This document shows, piece after piece, positions 62,801 to 64,000 of a stretch of DNA of 64,000 nucleotides. Position numbers and translations under genes: made by a program. A model generated the notes under the pieces. It was not told the DNA's origin. It ran no database searches and saw only the letters and a program-made list of their open reading frames with translations. Every line of letters starts with the position of its first letter. Position 1 is the stretch's first letter. The stretch is from Sarcomyxa edulis (Eukaryota > Basidiomycota > Agaricomycetes > Agaricales > Mycenaceae): positions 51,121-115,120 of the forward strand of contig QUOL01000032.1 of assembly GCA_009761415.1 (NCBI GenBank), in the 5' to 3' direction.

Positions 62801-64000
62801 TTTATTAATGTAACGATTAATATATTTACAATATTTTTTATTATCTAACTTTAGTGCTGCTTGATTCTTTGTTTTAATGTTTAAAACAAGAACAGGAGTA
62901 TCAAATATTCCAAAGAAAGTTTATTGATCTGAAAGATAAGCATATAGTAATCCAATTTCCAGAGATTCTAAAATAAATCCAGTTATAGGTTTTAAATGAT
63001 TAGTATTAGAATATTGTGGTTCACTATTAGTTCTAGGTTTACTAGCATCAATAATGAAGAGATCTGTTTCTAAAGCAGGACTGTATATTGGATGATTCAT
63101 AAGATTAATATATCGAATTAGAGTTGTTTTTTTAATATTTAGAAGTTTTACAGCTTCATTGGTAGAATTAAAATAAGAATTTAATGAACCATCTGTAGCT
63201 ACAGCCGTAAGAGGAACATTTATATTACCTGAAGAAATATTCATTCGATGATCTTCTCAATTAATAAATGGGAAAACTACTATTTTGCTACCAGGTTGAT
63301 AATGATTAATTAATGCTTGTTCATAAATTCGAGCTTCAAATTGAGTAAAAGATCGTAAGATATATTGATTTTAAAAAGAAATAACCTCTAAATTTGTTTT
63401 AAAAACTCTGCGTAATGATTAGTAGTAATTACAATAGGTCTCCAAATAAATTTTTTTCAACCTAAGTTTCTAACCGAAGCATTAAAAAAAAAGAAAAAAA
63501 TGGTGTCTCTAAGTTTTTTTTTTAATTATTACTAGATCTAGTACTATTTGTTTTATGAATTTTATATCTAGTATTTAAATCAGTAGCAGAACCTATGTAA
63601 CAAATATATTCTTGGTTTTCTTGCTCCTTACTCAACATAAAGATATAACATCCAGATACTCCAGCATTTTTTACTAGCTTTAAATTAATTTTTTAAAAAT
63701 TTTAATCGATTTTTAGGACTATATCTTTATTAAGTTTAATCCTTAATAATTAACGTTTAGTCTCTGAAGTATTTTATATTTACTTGCTGATCTTTTTTCT
63801 TTTTTGGTTATACCTGCTACTCTCCTTTAAGGAAGAAGGAGGCCCTCCTAACTTTAAATATATATTTTTAACTATCCAGATAGTAATTATTAAAAGTTTA
63901 TATAGAGGAAAGAAAAATATTCCAGCATATAGTTTAATTACAGGCCGTCACCTGGAACACAATCTAATTTAACACCTAAAGAAGGAACAGCGAATGACGA
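59856..64000 (-). CDS. cox2: Cytochrome c oxidase subunit 2 (3' part; 5' end outside window)
   Basis: Copper-A subunit of complex IV, which receives electrons from cytochrome c. Exons in the window on the minus strand: 64000-63950 (partial, SSFAVPSLGVKLDCVPG), 62425-62375 (51 nt, RLNQVSILAERTGIFYG), 60323-60290 (34 nt, QCSEICGVGHG), 59920-59856 (65 nt, FMPIAVEAVSTQDFLLWVDS then M and stop). Frames join exactly. The CuA-binding residues Cys-Ser-Glu-x-Cys...His all lie in the 34-nt exon and the ligand Met at the start of the last. Each junction has T before and G at the intron end. TGA codes Trp in LLWV. Residues upstream of SSFAVPS are beyond the window. Confidence 0.93.
59921..60289 (-). mobile_element. 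Last group I intron of cox2 (369 nt, no ORF)
   Basis: Inserted in the Phe codon of HGFMPI. Complete compact core: P about 60125-60140 (TATGCTGGAAACTCC), Q about 60053-60070 (GACAATCAGCAGGAAACC), R about 59987-60003, S about 59945-59960 (AAGATAAAGTCCAGTCC). A minimal ORF-less intron. Confidence 0.88.
60324..62374 (-). mobile_element. Group I intron of cox2 carrying a broken GIY-YIG gene
   Basis: 2051 nt, between FYG and QCSE. The core lies near the 5' end: P about 62315-62335 (AATTGCGGGAAACCCC), Q about 62205-62225 (GGCAATCCGCAGCC), S about 62122-62140 (AAGATATAGTCAG). P and Q are of the classical AATTGCGGG/AATCCGCAGCC type, unlike the other introns. The endonuclease frame lies downstream. 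Confidence 0.87.
60516..61880 (-). pseudogene. GIY-YIG endonuclease split by a repeat insertion (cox2 intron)
   Basis: N-terminal part 61880-61440: LEHISSGKQTTSLIINKIIW, KVKGVEFDLPITTPENNKLL, then the GIY-YIG core GFFGVYMFILKKTGDKYVGS with SNLLRRRM. A TAA after NLALI (about 61462) lies inside an inserted repeat (about 61415-61475: TTGATTTAATTTAAATCC, poly-A/poly-T hairpin). The frame then resumes AGKFLPLLHKEGLKAFKLII, ILEQYHLLNKEFNLNTLRVV and runs to 60516 through GIMQRERQDIYTLGTRRS and TLTRYIKMGKVFHNFLCKYS. The C-terminal 258 codons alone lack the catalytic Arg/Tyr motifs. The enzyme was evidently whole before the insertion. Confidence 0.8.
62426..63949 (-). mobile_element. Group I intron of cox2 (after VPG)
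   Basis: 1524 nt, between VPG and RLNQ. Core: P about 63920-63936 (ATATGCTGGAAT), Q about 63782-63794, R about 63757-63772, S about 63715-63727 (AAAGATATAGTCC). A decayed GIY-YIG gene lies downstream of the core. Confidence 0.87.
62590..63700 (-). pseudogene. Decayed GIY-YIG endonuclease in the cox2 intron after VPG
   Basis: GIY-YIG core NAGVSGCYIFMLSKEQENQE then YICYIGSATDLNTRYKIHK at about 63570-63690. It is interrupted by a TAA, a poly-A/poly-T block (about 63485-63530) and frame changes. It resumes WRPIVITTNHYAEFLKQI, then TQFEARIYEQALINHYQPGS and KIVVFPFINWEDHRMNISSG, and 107 open codons to a TAA at 62921. After that stop come TPVYFFFMHPSWYEDKIGRN and VSDLLAYLGLNTQQR. A weak family 1-like palindrome (about 62866-62890) sits just after the stop. 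Catalytic Arg and Glu positions survive, but no continuous product is possible. Confidence 0.7.

Overview
The window is a stretch of a large, intron-rich fungal mitochondrial genome. It is very AT-rich, and UGA is read as tryptophan: TGA occurs at conserved Trp codons of cob, cox2, nad1, nad4 and nad5. The genes are the standard respiratory-chain set with group I and group II introns. rps3 is free-standing rather than inside an rnl intron, and the Cob protein looks basidiomycete-like, so I favour Basidiomycota (Agaricomycotina). That placement is inference. Almost every functional gene is on the minus strand.

Layout by coordinate: 1-7400 is AT-rich, full of short tandem duplications, and holds a decayed plus-strand relic of atp6-nad4L-nad5. 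7440-12225 holds broken group II intron maturases around a 53-base cox1 exon. 12947-15217 is a long Ser/Asn-rich membrane ORF directly behind nad1 (15493-17922, one group I intron). 18775-20050 is a tRNA cluster (R, C, G, D, W and a degenerate second W). 22197-35114 is cob, with ten exons and nine introns that add up exactly to a 391-residue Cob. Then come trnI (35878), an unknown small ORF and a giant rps3 (36826-40683). nad4 (41448-47171) carries an in-frame C-terminal extension of about 950 residues. nad5 (48168-53243; four exons, including exons of 20 and 32 bases) overlaps nad4L by one base. Two unknown ORFs (53616-56035) lie between two copies of one leader sequence. trnT (plus strand), nad6 (56919-57590) and the 3' end of cox2 (59856 to the window edge; introns between 51-, 34- and 65-base exons) complete the window.

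The respiratory genes encode complex I membrane subunits (nad1, 4, 4L, 5, 6), cytochrome b of complex III and Cox2 of complex IV; rps3 serves the mitoribosome. I found no rnl, rns, cox3, atp8, atp9, nad2 or nad3, and no complete cox1 or atp6; they are presumably outside the window.

Two themes stand out. First, short GC-rich hairpin-like repeats are scattered through spacers, introns and genes. They interrupt homing endonuclease and maturase ORFs, and they also sit in frame inside rps3 and the nad4 extension. Second, most intron-encoded proteins are decaying. Only the nad1 GIY-YIG, the cob intron 3 LAGLIDADG and the nad5 intron 2 LAGLIDADG look intact; the cob group II maturase keeps its reverse transcriptase but has lost its HNH domain to a stop codon.

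Exon boundaries were set by hand from reading frame, conserved protein sequence and the usual group I (U before, G at intron end) or group II (GTGCG start, AT end) signals. Running the frames across all exons of cob, nad5, nad1, nad4 and cox2 closes without a remainder, which supports them. No database search was possible.
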